Below the pieces are notes generated by a model that did not search any database, had not been told where the DNA came from, and saw nothing but the letters and a program-made list of their open reading frames with translations. Made by a program: the position numbers and the translations under genes. From Flavobacteriaceae bacterium (GTDB lineage Bacteria; Bacteroidota; Bacteroidia; Flavobacteriales; Flavobacteriaceae), in NCBI GenBank assembly GCA_025800395.1, contig JAOXRU010000119.1, forward strand, positions 117,057 through 181,056: DNA of 64,000 bases, given 5' to 3'. Below are positions 61,243-64,000 of this stretch, piece after piece (the stretch's first letter is position 1; each line of letters opens with the position of its first letter).

Positions 61243-64000
61243 TTATTCGTTTATATATAAATACTTAGATAACTCTTTAGTCTCTCCGTCTTTTACATAT
61301 CTGATAATATAATAGTAGACACCTACAGGCAATCTATCTTCTTTCTTGAGGGTTGATCTACCATTTGAAAGCCCCGAAAAAGCATTATTCTTGTTATGAT
61401 ACGCTTTTGTTTTAAATACTAATACTCCCCAACGGTTGTATATTTCCACTGTATTATCAGGGAAGTACTCTATGCCTTTTATTTCAAAATAATCATTGAT
61501 ATTATCTCCGTTTGGTGAAATAATTTGATTCTCTACTGTTAGCTCACAAACCACACCAGGAGGAGGTGTGCCACCTATAGAATCACATGGATCGGTTGGA
61601 TCGGTACCATCACGAACTTCATCACCGTCATTAATCCCATCCCCATCCGTATCCGGATTATATGGATCGGTAACAACAGGATCTTCATCATTATCATATA
61701 CAACACTGGTTTCTTCATCATTGGTTAAACCATCATTATCACAGTCACTAGTTCCTAATGGCGTTCCTCCTATAGAATCACAATCATCTAAAGGATCAGT
61801 ACCATCATTCACTTCATCTCCATCATTTATACCATCTTTATCCGTATCCGGATCACTTGGGTCTGTGCCTAGGGTATCCTCTTCCTCATTGGTTAAACCA
61901 TCATTGTCACAATCTTCCGTAGGGAAAGTCAAACAAGGATTTACCAATATAGTAACTGTAGCGGTTCTACATACAGCTGGAGTATCGTCGTCGCAAATGG
62001 TGTATGTAAAGCTATCTGTACCAGTAAATCCAGTATTTGGTATATAAGTAAAGGTTCCATTAGAATTATGAATCACAGTTCCGTTAGAAGGATTCGTATT
62101 TGAGGTCATGGCTGCATTGTCAAACATACTGTCGTTGTCGTGTATGCTAATTGCTACCTGTTGACCTTCTGGTGTGCTTACCGAATCATCTATTGCTATA
62201 GGATCTGCAATATCGTTATTTGTAGCATCATCTGTAGTATTGCCATCGGTATCATCCCCATTGTCAGAGGTATCTGTAACATCATCAGTTCCAGTTGGAC
62301 TATTTGCCAAAGCAACCGCAGTATTGCTAAACTCTCCAGCCATGGCATCTGCCTCGGTAATGGTATGTGAAACTTTATAAGTTAACATTGCTCCAACAGC
62401 CAAAGTACTCGCATCTTGTGTATTTGGATCCAATACTGGTACAAGTGTTGCTCCACTACCAGAGGCAAACTGATCCGTCAATCGAATATTGGTAAGACTT
62501 ACCGTACCTGTGTTTTCCACTGTAATCGTATACACAATTTGATCTCCAACACCATTTTCGCCATCTCCGTTATCTATAATTTGTGACATTTTCGTCACTT
62601 CAATAGAAGCATTTCCATTTAATGCTGTTACTGTTGGATCATCTGCCGCTGGAGTATCTGGATCATCAGAATCATCACTTACATCATCTGGACCTCCATT
62701 TGGACTGTCTCCTGTGGCTGTGGCCGTATTGCTGTATGATCCATTGTCGATTTCCACTTGTGTTAATGCATGGGTAGCTGTTACCGTAGCGGTAGCTCCT
62801 GGTGCTAAAATCGCTATGGTCTCATCTCCTGGTGCTATAGTCGCATTTGGATCCGTAACTACGATATCACTCAAGGTTACGTTTCCAGTGTTTTCTACTA
62901 TAATCGTATAGGTAATCACATCACCAGCATTGAGTACTCCATCTGCGCCTGTATTTAATACATCGCTCTTGGTTACAACCATTGAAGCAACTGGTGCTAA
63001 GTCCGTAACGGTTGGATCATCTGCCGCTGGCGTATCTGGATCATCAGAATCATCACTTACATCATCTGGACCTCCATTTGGACTGTCTCCTGTGGCTGTG
63101 GCCGTATTGCTGTAAGATCCATTGTCGATTTCTACTTGCGTTAATGCATGGGTAGCTGTTACCGTAGCGGTAGCTCCTGGTGCTAAGGTTAGTCCCGTGT
63201 TGGCAGTGGTAAAGGTTACTCCTGCATCGGCTACATCGATATTGTCGATAGTGACGTTTCCTGTGTTTTCTACTATAATGGTATAGGTAATGATATCTCC
63301 TGCATTAAGTACTCCATCTGCACCTAAGGCTAGAGCGTCGCTCTTGGTTACTTCCATACTACAGTTACTTATAGTTAGCGTAACCGCAGATCTTGTTTCA
63401 CTAGAACAATTAGTGGTACTGTTCACCGCTTCCGCATAAAAAGTAGTAATCCCAACTGCATTAATACTAGGATCTGCAACTACATTTCCACCTGTAGGAG
63501 CGTCATACCAAACTAAATCTTCTCCAGCACCAACTGTAGCTGAAGCCGTTAAACTAACTCCTGTTGTGAAACACACATTTTGGTTTCCTCCACTTACAGG
63601 AATATTTGGTAACGCATGGTTAGTCAGTACTACATCGTCTGTGCTTGCAGTACAGTTCCCATTGCTGATACTCCAGCGCAAGGTAGCTGTGTCTCCTGCC
63701 GCTACGGTAACTGATGTATTGTTGGAATTGGCATTAGCTATTGTAGCTGTTCCGCTTACTAGCGTCCAAACTCCTGTGCCTACCGTTGGTGCATTCCCTG
63801 CCATGGTAAAGCTAGTCGTGTTACATTGTTCTATATCTGAACCAGCATTTGCTGTGGTTGGTAACGCATGGTTGGTAAGGACTACATCGTCTGTGCTCGC
63901 TGTACAGTTCCCATTGCTGATACTCCAGCGCAAGGTAGCTGTGTCTCCTGCCGCTACGGTAACTGATGTATTGTTGGAATTGGCATTAGCTATTGTAGCT
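61243..64000 (-). CDS. T9SS type B adhesin with DUF11, thrombospondin-3 and tandem repeats (5' end beyond window)
   Basis: The frame stays open to the window edge, so only the C-terminal 919 or so residues are visible. In reading order: 84-residue tandem repeats (TANAGSDIEQCNTTSFTMAG ... ISNGNCTASTDDVVLTNHAL) at 64000-63600; an Ig-like segment (SGGNQNVCFTTGVSLTASAT); three DUF11 domains starting near 63351, 62985 and 62610 (MEVTKSDALALGADGVLNAG and similar); a cadherin-like domain (DDSVSTPEGQQVAISIHDND) at about 62200-61935; calcium-binding thrombospondin type 3 repeats (DPDTDKDGINDGDEVNDGTD) at about 61920-61565; and the type B sorting domain (ISPNGDNINDYFEIKGIEYF ... VYYYIIRY) to the end. 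It is a secreted surface adhesin whose partners are the two PorP/SprF genes downstream. Confidence 0.93.
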   Translation of the reverse strand, partial: ATIANANSNNTSVTVAAGDTATLRWSISNGNCTASTDDVVLTNHALPTTANAGSDIEQCNTTSFTMAGNAPTVGTGVWTLVSGTATIANANSNNTSVTVAAGDTATLRWSISNGNCTASTDDVVLTNHALPNIPVSGGNQNVCFTTGVSLTASATVGAGEDLVWYDAPTGGNVVADPSINAVGITTFYAEAVNSTTNCSSETRSAVTLTISNCSMEVTKSDALALGADGVLNAGDIITYTIIVENTGNVTIDNIDVADAGVTFTTANTGLTLAPGATATVTATHALTQVEIDNGSYSNTATATGDSPNGGPDDVSDDSDDPDTPAADDPTVTDLAPVASMVVTKSDVLNTGADGVLNAGDVITYTIIVENTGNVTLSDIVVTDPNATIAPGDETIAILAPGATATVTATHALTQVEIDNGSYSNTATATGDSPNGGPDDVSDDSDDPDTPAADDPTVTALNGNASIEVTKMSQIIDNGDGENGVGDQIVYTITVENTGTVSLTNIRLTDQFASGSGATLVPVLDPNTQDASTLAVGAMLTYKVSHTITEADAMAGEFSNTAVALANSPTGTDDVTDTSDNGDDTDGNTTDDATNNDIADPIAIDDSVSTPEGQQVAISIHDNDSMFDNAAMTSNTNPSNGTVIHNSNGTFTYIPNTGFTGTDSFTYTICDDDTPAVCRTATVTILVNPCLTFPTEDCDNDGLTNEEEDTLGTDPSDPDTDKDGINDGDEVNDGTDPLDDCDSIGGTPLGTSDCDNDGLTNDEETSVVYDNDEDPVVTDPYNPDTDGDGINDGDEVRDGTDPTDPCDSIGGTPPPGVVCELTVENQIISPNGDNINDYFEIKGIEYFPDNTVEIYNRWGVLVFKTKAYHNKNNAFSGLSNGRSTLKKEDRLPVGVYYYIIRYVKDGETKELSKYLYINE
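62633..62808. repeat. 176-bp intragenic repeat, copy 1 (DUF11)
   Basis: This segment is nearly identical in DNA to 63011-63186, with only a handful of substitutions. It encodes the end of a DUF11 domain (TATVTATHALTQVEIDNGSY and the Asp-rich linker). The two starts are 378 bases apart, exactly 126 codons. Confidence 0.85.
63011..63186. repeat. 176-bp intragenic repeat, copy 2 (DUF11)
   Basis: Partner of 62633-62808. The DNA is conserved including synonymous positions, which points to recent duplication or gene conversion rather than old domain duplication. Confidence 0.85.
63608..64000. repeat. 252-bp tandem repeat array (84-residue units), continuing beyond window
   Basis: Unit 63608-63859 is followed directly by 63860-64000, which matches the first 141 bases of the unit with about five differences. 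The last 90 bases visible in each are identical. The period is 252 bp, keeping the reading frame. The number of further units to the right is unknown. Confidence 0.85.

Noticed and set aside
63608..64000. CRISPR-like array
   Set aside because: The repeats are 252 bp, directly adjoining, in frame and coding for 84-residue adhesin units, with no spacers.

Overview
The window is bacterial chromosome from a member of the Bacteroidota, most probably family Flavobacteriaceae (gliding, possibly marine; genus not determinable by eye). The evidence is two giant proteins with type B type IX secretion sorting domains, tandem PorP/SprF genes, a FecI/FecR/TonB-receptor regulatory trio, TAnnTTTG-type promoter boxes, an AT-rich sequence, and a core gene order (ParA-ParB-DUF5683-dapB-lepB-wbqC; mutL-ribH; recF-DUF721) typical of Flavobacteriia.

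Layout. 1-5.6 kb: a truncated phosphodiesterase/alkaline phosphatase fusion, a tRNA-Pro(GGG), a secreted sortilin-like beta-propeller protein and an AraC regulator. 5.8-19.2 kb: one 4452-residue secreted, repeat-rich surface protein ending in a T9SS type B domain. 19.3-24.0 kb: a penicillin-acylase family hydrolase, a DUF819 membrane protein and a DUF4369 lipoprotein. 24.0-24.6 kb: tRNA-Pro(UGG), then a degenerate second tRNA 3' end and a transposase remnant, which look like an old integration scar. 24.6-33.2 kb: a TonB receptor with an N-terminal signalling domain, its FecR anti-sigma and FecI-type sigma factor; divergent from them, a row of four lipoprotein genes (M60 metallopeptidase, META-domain protein, DUF2927 protein, trypsin-like protease). 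A family of about 75-80 bp palindromic repeats sits in the gaps of this locus. 33.4-37.5 kb: a small His/Cys-rich protein and an ABC-2 exporter (one ATPase, two DUF3526 permeases).

37.7-59.1 kb is housekeeping: uridine kinase, a DivIC/FtsB-like division protein and both methylmalonyl-CoA mutase subunits in one overlapping run; an M16 peptidase; ParA/ParB; dapB; signal peptidase I; WbqC; then, on the minus strand, an EEP-family hydrolase, two rhomboid proteins, MutL, a small membrane protein, lumazine synthase and a TPR protein; then recF with a lipoprotein and a DUF721 protein. 59.1-64 kb: two tandem PorP/SprF genes downstream of a second T9SS type B adhesin that runs off the window.

The most system-like stretch is 24.4-33.4 kb. 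A cell-surface-signalling trio faces an operon whose four lipoproteins all carry an acidic stretch shortly after the lipidated cysteine, as in Bacteroidota lipoproteins exported to the cell surface. Two of them are proteases. I read it as a regulated surface glycoprotein- or protein-degrading locus without a SusD partner. This is inference from motifs and order, not shown function.
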